Part shown: positions 1 through 5,170 of the stretch, piece by piece
Numbering within the stretch: the stretch's first letter is position 1
How the letters are laid out: every line of letters begins with the position of its first letter
NCBI GenBank assembly: GCA_029574055.1
Contig: JAKQBQ010000041.1
Location: 1-5,476 of the forward strand
Reading direction: 5' to 3'
Length of the DNA: 5,476 nucleotides
Source: Methanobacteriota archaeon
GTDB taxonomy: Archaea; Thermoplasmatota; Thermoplasmata; Methanomassiliicoccales; Methanomethylophilaceae
Notes under the pieces: generated by a model
What the model was told of the DNA's origin: nothing
Databases searched by the model: none
The model's input: the letters and a program-made list of their open reading frames with translations, nothing else
Position numbers and translations under genes: made by a program

Positions 1-318
1 GTTTTCGAGTGCTGTTCGGCAGGAACGAAACCTAAAGAGAGGATCGACGCGGATGCCGTCAGGATCGTCAGGCAGATCTACGGAATAGATATGGAAAAGA
101 CCCAATTCCCAAAGAGGTCGGAAAACATCCCGCCCGTGGACGTGGTCATTTCCATGGGGTGCGATGCATCCTGCCCCAACATCAATTCAGCATACAAAGA
201 GGACTGGGGCATCGAAGACCCGTCCGGCCGGGGCGACGATGTTTTCAAGATCGTCATCAAACAGATCGAAGAAAAGGTGCTTGAGCTGAAAGCGAACTTT
301 GAAAGATCGGACAATTGA
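1..318 (+). CDS. arsC: Arsenate reductase, LMW-phosphatase type (5' end outside window)
   Basis: This is the C-terminal 105 residues of a protein whose start lies before the window; the frame is open from base 1 to the TGA at 316-318. The visible part runs from an SAGT strand (codons near 16-27), through a helix ending in YGIDM, to a VVISMGCDASCP segment, then a YKEDWGIEDPSG motif and a final amphipathic helix. This order is typical of thioredoxin-coupled arsenate reductases of the low-molecular-weight protein tyrosine phosphatase fold, which reduce arsenate to arsenite in the cytoplasm. The Cys codons at 160-162 and 172-174 match the resolving Cys pair of that family. The catalytic P-loop (CX5R) should lie in the missing N-terminus and cannot be checked. 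The W-x-x-x-DP motif favours arsenate reductase over a plain tyrosine phosphatase. The next gene converges from the other strand 20 bp downstream. Confidence 0.85.
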   Translation, partial: VFECCSAGTKPKERIDADAVRIVRQIYGIDMEKTQFPKRSENIPPVDVVISMGCDASCPNINSAYKEDWGIEDPSGRGDDVFKIVIKQIEEKVLELKANFERSDN

Positions 319-337
319 ACCGGAACGGAATTCCGGT
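319..337. terminator. Short hairpin between convergent genes, possible terminator
   Basis: ACCGGAA (319-325) and TTCCGGT (331-337) form a perfect 7-bp inverted repeat with a 5-base loop. It exactly fills the gap between the stop of the arsenate reductase and the stop of the convergent ATPase gene. Neither strand shows a T-run after it, and archaeal termination usually relies on T-rich tracts, so a terminator role is only a suggestion based on position. Confidence 0.3.
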
Positions 338-338
338 C

Positions 339-1562
339 TCAATAGGTCCGCTTCTCCAAAAACTCCCTCAGCCCGCAGCAGATTATGCCCTTTGCGGTTA
401 TCCCCCTATACGGCCCGGCATCCATCAGCACCACGTATTTCGGGAAATTGTCCTCTATTGCCTCCAGGTTTCCGAACTCTCTTCGGATCGTGTCCTCGGA
501 ACCGAACGCCATGCACGCCTGCACATACACCCGCTCGTCGCCTTTATCGGCAACGATGTCCACCTCTTTACCGTCGGCGCGGCCCACGTGCACTTTGTAT
601 CCTCTTCCCATCAGCTCAGTGAAAATGATATTCTCCATGTGCCCCGGAGTATCCTCCGGGCGGTACCCGATCAGAGCATGTTTGATGGCGAGATCCGTGA
701 CGAAATATTTGTAGTTGGCACTGAGTATCTCCCTTCCTCTTATGTCCAGGGTCTCGGCTTTGATTATGAGGTTGGCCGCCTCCAAATATCCCAAATAGTC
801 GTATACTGCCGCCTTGGAGACCGACATCCCGCCGGATACCAATGTGTTGTAGATGTTCAGTGCAGAAACGTAGCTTCCGACGGTCGATACCACTGTTTTA
901 AGGATCCTGTTCAAAAGGTCGACATTCCTCACATTGTATCTTACGACTATGTCGTTGTTGATGGAGGAATCCACTATCGTCCTGACGGTCTTGATCGCCG
1001 AATCAACGTCTTGGCCGTAACGCCAAAGGATGGGGAACCCCCCGACCCTGATGAATCTCTGAAGGACCTGGTCGGGATCTGCAGCGCCCGAATATCTTTC
1101 TTGGAATTCCACACATTCCGAAAAGGACAGCGGCATAATGTGGATCAGATCGTGCCTTCCCCCTAAATACGACGAATACTCCGAAGAAAGGAGTTTGGAG
1201 TTCGATCCTGTAAGATAGATATCGCATGCACCTTTCGCAATGAGGTCCCTGACCGCAAGCTCCCATTCGGGGACATCCTGCACCTCATCTATGATCAGTA
1301 CGTTCTCTCCCGATGGTTCCAATTGGGAATTCACGTGGTCAAGCAGTTTCTCCCATGTGCTGAGTCCCCTGTTCTCCGCGAACTCCATCTTGATCTTTAT
1401 CACATTGACGTTCTTGGGGAGGGCGTCTGCGAAGGTGTCCAATAAAGATGACTTCCCGCATCTGCGTACGCCTGTGACGACCTTCGCGTTACCGTTGCCT
1501 TTGAAGGGGGTCAAGGAATCAAGATATCTTTTGCGGCTCACCAATCCGCTTTTGTCAGGCAT
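339..1562 (-). CDS. AAA_14 / DUF4143 family ATP-binding protein
   Basis: This 407-residue protein has the full layout of the AAA_14-DUF4143 family. The N-terminal P-loop ATPase has Walker A GVRRCGKSS (31-39), Walker B VLIIDE (88-93) followed by VQDVPEW, and a sensor-type LTGSNS (117-122). The GGRH...PLSFSE segment (134-149) and GGFP (174-177) are also family hallmarks. A winged-helix-like part follows (about 215-270). The C-terminal part resembles a PD-(D/E)XK nuclease fold, with E316, the EVDIVA strand (E333, D335) and a YVQA strand (346-349), where Gln replaces the classical E-x-K. Length is normal for the family. The cellular role is unknown; such ATPases are often multicopy in gut and anaerobe genomes and are considered accessory. 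The ATG at 1560-1562 is chosen because a TATA element lies about 25 bp upstream, suggesting a leaderless mRNA. No partner gene is adjacent. Confidence 0.9.
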   Translation of the reverse strand: MPDKSGLVSRKRYLDSLTPFKGNGNAKVVTGVRRCGKSSLLDTFADALPKNVNVIKIKMEFAENRGLSTWEKLLDHVNSQLEPSGENVLIIDEVQDVPEWELAVRDLIAKGACDIYLTGSNSKLLSSEYSSYLGGRHDLIHIMPLSFSECVEFQERYSGAADPDQVLQRFIRVGGFPILWRYGQDVDSAIKTVRTIVDSSINNDIVVRYNVRNVDLLNRILKTVVSTVGSYVSALNIYNTLVSGGMSVSKAAVYDYLGYLEAANLIIKAETLDIRGREILSANYKYFVTDLAIKHALIGYRPEDTPGHMENIIFTELMGRGYKVHVGRADGKEVDIVADKGDERVYVQACMAFGSEDTIRREFGNLEAIEDNFPKYVVLMDAGPYRGITAKGIICCGLREFLEKRTY

Positions 1563-1583
1563 GAATTGATATGGGCACGTTGC

Positions 1584-1590
1584 TATATAA
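1584..1590 (-). promoter_or_regulatory. TATA box of the DUF4143 ATPase gene (leaderless promoter)
   Basis: On the minus strand this reads TTATATA. Its centre is about 25 bp before the ATG at 1562, so the predicted transcription start falls at or within a few bases of the start codon. No Shine-Dalgarno-like sequence is seen in the intervening bases. This fits a leaderless archaeal mRNA, though it rests on spacing alone. Confidence 0.55.
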
Positions 1591-1597
1591 CGTTGTC

Positions 1598-1659
1598 TGA
1601 GTTTCTGTTATAAGTGGATAGAAGTCCAAAATTATGGTTGAGTTTCTGTTATAAGTGGA
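1598..1659. repeat. Two perfect 21-bp direct repeats, 41-bp period
   Basis: Bases 1598-1618 and 1639-1659 are identical (core GTTTCTGTTATAAG) and are separated by 20 unrelated bases. The repeats sit 8 bp upstream of the TATA box of the minus-strand ATPase gene, in the usual place for activator or repressor sites. Each copy contains TTATAA, so it could also be TATA-like. Two copies with so short a spacer do not make a CRISPR array. Confidence 0.75.
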
Positions 1660-1679
1660 AACGTTTCAAGCAAAGAACA

Positions 1680-1712
1680 GATCGTTTCATCGAATGAATG
1701 AACGATCAAAAA
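1680..1712 (-). terminator. T-tract and hairpin downstream of tRNA-Leu
   Basis: On the minus strand, 23 bases after the tRNA 3' end, comes a T5 run (1712-1708), which is the usual archaeal termination signal. It is followed directly by an inverted repeat: 1680-1690 pairs with 1698-1707 (10 bp, one bulged T at 1686, 7-base loop). The T5 run precedes the hairpin in this direction, so the T-tract is the more likely signal and the hairpin may be a barrier to readthrough into the ATPase gene, or unrelated. Confidence 0.45.
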
Positions 1713-1735
1713 CACATGTCTCAGGAAAGTAGTAG

Positions 1736-1819
1736 TGCAGAGGAAGGGATTTGAACCCTCGGACCACTAAGGACTAGGCCCTCAACCTAGCGTCGTTGGC
1801 CATGCTTGACTACCTCTGC
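1736..1819 (-). tRNA. tRNA-Leu, anticodon GAG
   Basis: The minus strand folds as a class II tRNA of 84 nt. The acceptor stem is GCAGAGG/CCTCTGC (1813-1819 with 1737-1743) with discriminator A at 1736. The D-arm has a 3-bp GTC/GAC stem and GG in the loop. The anticodon stem CTAGG/CCTAG (1786-1790 with 1774-1778) encloses the loop TTGAGGG, giving anticodon GAG (1781-1783), which reads CUC/CUU leucine codons. The variable arm is long, 13 nt (1761-1773), as expected for leucine. The T-arm is GAGGG-TTCAAAT-CCCTT, with one G-U pair. No intron is seen, and no CCA is encoded after the discriminator base. Confidence 0.95.
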
Positions 1820-2022
1820 GTAATGTGCGTTGAATATCCAATCAATAAATAAGCTTTGTTATGGCCTGCGGCATCTGTTTGAAAGGCGGTTCTTGCGACG
1901 TACTGTGAATGGAAACCTATCTGTTCCAGAAGGTCATCGTCGCTGTCGAGAATTATTTCCGACACCCGGAGGTCTTCGGCAGCCTTCTTTCTGAGGCCCT
2001 CCGCACTGTCATACCGATCCGT
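1810..2022 (-). pseudogene. Decayed HEPN-domain (HepT-like) toxin gene
   Basis: Downstream of and overlapping the MNT gene, the minus strand encodes a frame reading DRYDSAEGLRKKAAEDL, then RVSEIILDSDDDLLEQIGFHSQ. This matches the first helices of HEPN proteins that pair with MNT nucleotidyltransferases. After about residue 40 the resemblance fades (YVARTAFQT where the family has something like an AAEKALKA helix). The frame then drifts into non-conserved sequence and stops at a TAG inside the tRNA (1810-1812). About 70 codons remain, compared with roughly 110-140 in intact HEPN toxins, and the RX4-6H RNase motif is absent. The codon where ATG is expected is ACG (2020-2022), and no other good start precedes the conserved part. 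I infer an inactivated toxin; the MNT/HEPN gene order and short overlap support the identification. Confidence 0.6.
1843..1854 (-). promoter_or_regulatory. TATA/BRE of tRNA-Leu
   Basis: The minus strand reads GCTTATTTATTG here, centred about 28 bp upstream of the first base of the tRNA. This is the expected distance for an archaeal box A. The element lies inside the reading frame of the decayed HEPN gene, so that gene's remaining sequence now serves as tRNA upstream region. Confidence 0.55.
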
Positions 2023-2326
2023 GGACTATCCTCCCAGTCGTCACAACTTCGTAAGCAAGGGAGTACTTATCTGACAGATCCTTTCTGAATTCTTCCGGGG
2101 TGTAAACGATTATGTCTATCGGGACCTTTGAGCCCTTCAGCGCCATCCTGGCTTTGGCGCTGCGGATGATACGATCCTCTCCGGACTCTTTCACAAGGAA
2201 CATGTCCAGATCGCTATCGTCTCCCGCCGTACCCTTAGCGACCGAACCGAATACAATCAGGATATCGGGAGCTATCTTGCTTATTGCCATCTCGATCATC
2301 CTTTCGGCTTCGCTGTAGTCAAACAT
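2009..2326 (-). CDS. MNT-family nucleotidyltransferase, HEPN-toxin antitoxin type (MntA-like)
   Basis: This 105-residue protein is a minimal nucleotidyltransferase. It carries GSVAKGTAGDDSDLD, the GSx10DxD signature (G27, S28, D39, D41), plus a third acidic residue in PIDIIVYT (D71) for metal binding. Family members partnered with HEPN RNases act as antitoxins, and some do so by AMPylating the toxin; whether this one does is not known. The ATG at 2324-2326 is chosen because the family begins right there and a TATA element lies about 33 bp upstream. A frame extending back to 2548 exists but has no family similarity and would swallow that promoter. No strong Shine-Dalgarno precedes the start. 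The downstream HEPN gene overlaps by 14 bp in its ancestral form and appears broken, leaving this as an orphan antitoxin or a protein with another use. Confidence 0.82.
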   Translation of the reverse strand: MFDYSEAERMIEMAISKIAPDILIVFGSVAKGTAGDDSDLDMFLVKESGEDRIIRSAKARMALKGSKVPIDIIVYTPEEFRKDLSDKYSLAYEVVTTGRIVHGSV

Positions 2327-2354
2327 ATTATCTCGGTTTCTAATGATCAAGGAC

Positions 2355-2362
2355 GTATAAAA
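2355..2362 (-). promoter_or_regulatory. TATA box of the MNT gene
   Basis: The minus strand reads TTTTATAC, centred about 33 bp before the ATG at 2326. It predicts a transcript with a leader of only a few bases, and supports the short start of the nucleotidyltransferase. Confidence 0.5.
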
Positions 2363-2518
2363 CCCATGCTGATACATTCTAGGACGGGTCGCTGTGCGTA
2401 AGAGTAATTCAGAAGTGATCATGTAGTCTAAAAGTGCAAAGCAGAGAAAGTAAGAAGCGATCCACAAGTGATTCGTCTTTGGGCACCGGTACGTTTTTTC
2501 CAATACCTTCCGCAAAGA
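2363..2518. other. Intergenic stretch between divergent MNT and nifS promoters
   Basis: No convincing gene is seen here on either strand. Together with the flanking promoters the non-coding gap runs from 2327 to 2604. The only structure noted is a 7-bp inverted repeat, GTCTTTG (2475-2481) and CAAAGAC (2513-2519), enclosing 31 bases with a T6 run and ending right at the nifS TATA region. A reading frame crosses this stretch on the minus strand, but its translation does not resemble a protein family. Confidence 0.5.
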
Positions 2519-2536
2519 CTTAAATATTATAAAAAT
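2519..2536 (+). promoter_or_regulatory. TATA region of the nifS-nifU-cysK operon
   Basis: The AT-rich stretch holds two overlapping TATA candidates, TTAAATAT (2520-2527) and TTATAAAAA (2528-2536). Either predicts a transcription start at about 2548-2560, giving a leader of about 45-55 bases before the nifS ATG. This is the only evident promoter before the three tightly linked genes. Confidence 0.6.
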
Positions 2537-2550
2537 CACTCCGTACAATA

Positions 2551-2571
2551 TTCATATCAAAATGGTATGAA
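2551..2571. promoter_or_regulatory. Palindromic candidate operator at the nifS operon start site
   Basis: Half-sites TTCATATCA (2551-2559) and TGGTATGAA (2563-2571) are inverted repeats matching at 8 of 9 positions around an AAA centre. The outer bases CAATAT (2546-2551) and ATATTG (2577-2582) form a further, shifted inverted pair. The element lies 20-30 bp after the TATA region, where a bound dimer would block initiation. The AT-rich symmetric form suits a homodimeric winged-helix regulator, and the Rrf2 protein at the window end is the nearest candidate. Binding is inferred, not shown. Confidence 0.5.
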
Positions 2572-2604
2572 ATAAGATATTGACCAACATACGCGGTGAA
2601 ACCG

Positions 2605-3789
2605 ATGCCCAACACCATCTATCTGGATAATGCAGCCACAACGAAACTGAAGCCGGAAGTTCTTGACGCGATGATGCCGTTCCTCACCGAAAGATACGGC
2701 AACCCCTCCAGCGTCCACAAGTTCGGGGCTGATTGCAACACAGCCTGCGAAGATGCAAGGAGATCCATTGCAAACCTCATCAACGCAAAGGACAACGAGA
2801 TCTATTTCACATCCGGCGGAAGCGAATCGGACAACTGGGCGATCAAATCGGTGGCGTATGCGAAGAGGGACAAAGGCAGGCACATCATCACATCCGGAAT
2901 AGAGCACCACGCCGTCATGGAAACGTGCGAGTTCCTTGCAAGAGAGGGTTTCGAGGTCACCTTCGTCGGAGTCGACAACCAAGGGATAATAAAATTAGAT
3001 GAGCTCAAAGCGGCCATCCGTCCGGATACCATCCTTATCTCAGTGATATACGCCAACAACGAGATCGGGACGATACAGCCGATAAAAGAGATCGGAGCGA
3101 TTGCCCGATCAAAGGGCATAATATTCCATACCGATGCCGTCCAGGCATTCGGCCATATTCCCATTGACGTGGAGAAGGAGAACATCAACCTCCTGAGCGC
3201 AAGCGCCCATAAGATACACGGGCCCAAAGGCGTCGGCATGCTCTACATCAAGAACAGCGTGAGGCTGCTCCCCATGATACACGGCGGGCCCCATGAAAGG
3301 AAGAGGAGGGCCGGCACGCTGAACGTCCCTGGAATAGTAGGATTCGGCAAGGCTGCCGAACTCGCCAAAGCATCGATGGAAAAGAACAACGCCGAACTGA
3401 TCAAGCTGAGGAATTACGCCATAGACCGGATCCTGAAAGAGATCCCTTACTCAAGGCTCAACGGCGACAGGGACAGACGGCTTCCCGGCAACATCAACAT
3501 CAGCTTCAGGTTCATAGAGGGAGAATCGATGCTGATGATGGTCGATATGAAGGGGATAGCGGCTTCCACCGGGTCTGCGTGCGCATCCGGCTCCCTCGAT
3601 CCGTCGCACGTCCTTCTGGCAATAGGGCTGCCGCACGAGATCGCCCACGGGTCCATAAGGATGACCATGTCGGAATTCACCACCAAAGAAGAGCTCGATC
3701 ATACCATAGAGGCACTGAAAGAGGTAGTAGCTAAATTAAGATCAATGTCCCCGTTGTACGAGGACGCAGTAAGGAACAAGGAGGTTTGA
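2605..3789 (+). CDS. nifS: Cysteine desulfurase, NifS/IscS type
   Basis: This 394-residue PLP enzyme converts cysteine to alanine and passes the sulfur, as a persulfide, to Fe-S scaffold proteins. Visible signatures are YLDNAATT near the N-terminus, EHHAV (H101, ring-stacking His), HTDAVQ (D177, Q180 binding PLP), the Schiff-base lysine K203 in SASAHKIHGPKG, RAGTLN (235-240), and the catalytic Cys C326 in STGSACASGSLDPSHVL. That last motif is the class I (NifS/IscS) type with its mobile loop. Length is normal. The ATG at 2605 is preferred over the in-frame GTG at 2596. The GTG lies inside GGTGA (2595-2599), which is a Shine-Dalgarno site correctly spaced for the ATG, and the family starts at this point. 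First gene of an operon with nifU, whose Shine-Dalgarno overlaps this gene's end. The IscS/NifS distinction cannot be made by sequence alone. Confidence 0.95.
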   Translation: MPNTIYLDNAATTKLKPEVLDAMMPFLTERYGNPSSVHKFGADCNTACEDARRSIANLINAKDNEIYFTSGGSESDNWAIKSVAYAKRDKGRHIITSGIEHHAVMETCEFLAREGFEVTFVGVDNQGIIKLDELKAAIRPDTILISVIYANNEIGTIQPIKEIGAIARSKGIIFHTDAVQAFGHIPIDVEKENINLLSASAHKIHGPKGVGMLYIKNSVRLLPMIHGGPHERKRRAGTLNVPGIVGFGKAAELAKASMEKNNAELIKLRNYAIDRILKEIPYSRLNGDRDRRLPGNINISFRFIEGESMLMMVDMKGIAASTGSACASGSLDPSHVLLAIGLPHEIAHGSIRMTMSEFTTKEELDHTIEALKEVVAKLRSMSPLYEDAVRNKEV

Positions 3790-3791
3790 GA

Positions 3792-4241
3792 ATGCAATAC
3801 AGCGCAAAGGTGATGGACCACTTCACCAACCCGAGGAATGTAGGAGAGATAGAGGATGCAAGCGGCGTCGGTACCGTCGGCAACGCGAAATGCGGGGATA
3901 TCATGAGGATATACCTCGATATCGACGATGACGATATCATAAGGGATGTGAAATTCAAGACCTTCGGGTGCGGTGCGGCGGTGGCCACCAGCAGCATGGC
4001 AACGGAACTCATCAAAGGAAAACATGTGAACGAGGCCCTCAAACTGACCAACAGAAGCGTCATGGACGCCCTTGACGGCCTGCCGGCGATCAAGGTGCAC
4101 TGCTCCGTCCTTGCCGAAGAGGCCGTCCGCGCAGCGCTGTGGGATTACGCAGAGAAAAAGGGAATAAAGATAGACGGTCTCGAGAAGCCCGCCGACGACA
4201 TCCATGACGGCCACCATGAAGATCTGGGCGAATGCGATTGA
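3792..4241 (+). CDS. nifU: Fe-S cluster assembly scaffold, NifU N-terminal / IscU type
   Basis: This 149-residue protein is the scaffold on which [2Fe-2S] clusters are built using sulfur from NifS. It has the three ligand cysteines C34 (GNAKCGD, with D36), C60 ([11 protein letters not shown]) and C104 ([11 protein letters not shown]), and the N-terminal [16 protein letters not shown] motif. Only the IscU-like domain is present, without the ferredoxin-like or NFU domains of full NifU. The ATG at 3792 is chosen because GGAGGT (3780-3785) sits 6 bases before it; a TTG at 3786 overlapping the nifS stop is less likely. The chaperone-binding LPPVK motif of bacterial IscU is LPAIK here (97-101). The C-terminus ends in an acidic His-rich tail with a final Cys (137-149). 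It follows nifS by 2 bp and its stop overlaps the cysK start, so the three genes are probably co-transcribed. Confidence 0.93.
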   Translation: MQYSAKVMDHFTNPRNVGEIEDASGVGTVGNAKCGDIMRIYLDIDDDDIIRDVKFKTFGCGAAVATSSMATELIKGKHVNEALKLTNRSVMDALDGLPAIKVHCSVLAEEAVRAALWDYAEKKGIKIDGLEKPADDIHDGHHEDLGECD

Positions 4242-5170
4242 TGCAAATGATATACGATGACCTGACAGACCTTATCGGCAAGACACCCCTGCTGAGGCTG
4301 AAGAACATTGAAAAAGAATACGGTCTGGAAGCCAAGATCGTTGCCAAGCTTGAATCGGAAAACCCCACCGGCAGCGTCAAGGATAGAGCTGCATTCGCTA
4401 TGATCGATGATGCCGAAAAGAGAGGCATCCTCAAGAAAGGGTCCGTTTTGATCGAACCGACTTCCGGGAACACCGGCATCGGGCTTGCGGCGATAGCCGC
4501 CTCCAAAGGCTACAGGCTCATCCTGACAATGCCGGAAACCATGACGATAGAGCGCCGGAATCTACTGAAGGCGTACGGCGCCGAACTCGTCCTCACGCCC
4601 GGCAAAGACGGAATGAAAGGCGCAATAGCCAGATCCGACGAGCTTTCCAAAGAGATACCCGGCAGCGTCATCCTCGGACAGTTCACGAACCCTGCCAATC
4701 CCAAGTACCACGAGCTAACCACCGGGCCGGAGATCTGGAAGGACACCGAGGGAAAAATAGACATATTCGTCGCCGGTGTAGGCACCGGCGGAACGATAAC
4801 CGGGGTCGGAAGATACATTAAGTCCAAGAACCCGAATGTGAAGATAGTGGGTGTCGAGCCCGCGGAGTCGGACGTTCTTTCCGGAGGAAGACCGGGGCCG
4901 CACAAGATACAGGGGATCGGAGCGGGATTCGTTCCGTCGATACTCGATACGTCGGTGATAGACGAGATCATGAGGATCCCCGGCGACGAAGCTATAGCGT
5001 TCGGCAGGGAATCCGCGAAGAAAGAGGGGCTGCTGGTAGGGATATCCGCAGGAGCGGCTCTGGCAGCTTCTGTAAGGCTCGCTAAACAGCCTGAGAACAA
5101 GGGAAAGATGATAGTGTTCGTAGCCCCTGACACCGGAGAAAGGTACCTTTCATCGGAAATGTTTCAGTAA
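4241..5170 (+). CDS. cysK: O-acetylserine sulfhydrylase / cysteine synthase
   Basis: This fold-type II PLP enzyme makes cysteine from O-acetylserine (or, in some archaea, O-phosphoserine) and sulfide. At 309 residues it has normal length. Motifs include [10 protein letters not shown] near the N-terminus, the Schiff-base lysine K47 in NPTGSVKDR, the substrate loop TSGNTG (74-79), FTNPANP (148-154), the PLP-phosphate loop GTGGT (181-185), [12 protein letters not shown] (221-232) and GISAGAA with S269 facing the pyridine ring. The start at 4241 is chosen because TGATG couples it to the nifU stop. ATG at 4232 and 4247 are alternatives, and none has a clear Shine-Dalgarno. A cystathionine beta-synthase cannot be fully excluded but would normally be longer. 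No serine acetyltransferase is in the window, so the acceptor is unclear. It feeds cysteine to the co-transcribed NifS, and overlaps the convergent regulator by 7 bp. Confidence 0.92.
   Translation: MQMIYDDLTDLIGKTPLLRLKNIEKEYGLEAKIVAKLESENPTGSVKDRAAFAMIDDAEKRGILKKGSVLIEPTSGNTGIGLAAIAASKGYRLILTMPETMTIERRNLLKAYGAELVLTPGKDGMKGAIARSDELSKEIPGSVILGQFTNPANPKYHELTTGPEIWKDTEGKIDIFVAGVGTGGTITGVGRYIKSKNPNVKIVGVEPAESDVLSGGRPGPHKIQGIGAGFVPSILDTSVIDEIMRIPGDEAIAFGRESAKKEGLLVGISAGAALAASVRLAKQPENKGKMIVFVAPDTGERYLSSEMFQ

Noticed and set aside
315..1166. Long plus-strand open frame (283 codons) antisense to the ATPase gene
   Set aside because: Its translation shows no recognisable domain, and it lies fully antisense to a gene with clear Walker motifs. 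It is a shadow frame.
1598..1659. Minimal CRISPR array
   Set aside because: Only two repeats of 21 bp with a 20-bp spacer and no cas genes; spacer and repeat are too short.
1736..1819. tRNA-Leu as an integration site with a duplicated 3' end
   Set aside because: No second copy of the tRNA 3' end and no integrase gene is seen in the window.
2327..2548. N-terminal extension of the MNT protein to 179 residues
   Set aside because: The extra 74 residues have no family similarity and include the likely TATA element of the shorter gene.
2596..2604. GTG start for nifS
   Set aside because: The GTG is part of the GGTGA Shine-Dalgarno for the ATG at 2605, and the family begins at the ATG.
2557..2982. 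Minus-strand frames inside nifS, such as 2557-2982 and 2802-3239
   Set aside because: They lie antisense to conserved PLP-enzyme coding sequence, show no domain and start without a promoter or ribosome site.
3786..3791. TTG start for nifU
   Set aside because: GGAGGT at 3780-3785 would touch the TTG with no spacing, whereas it is 6 bases from the ATG at 3792.
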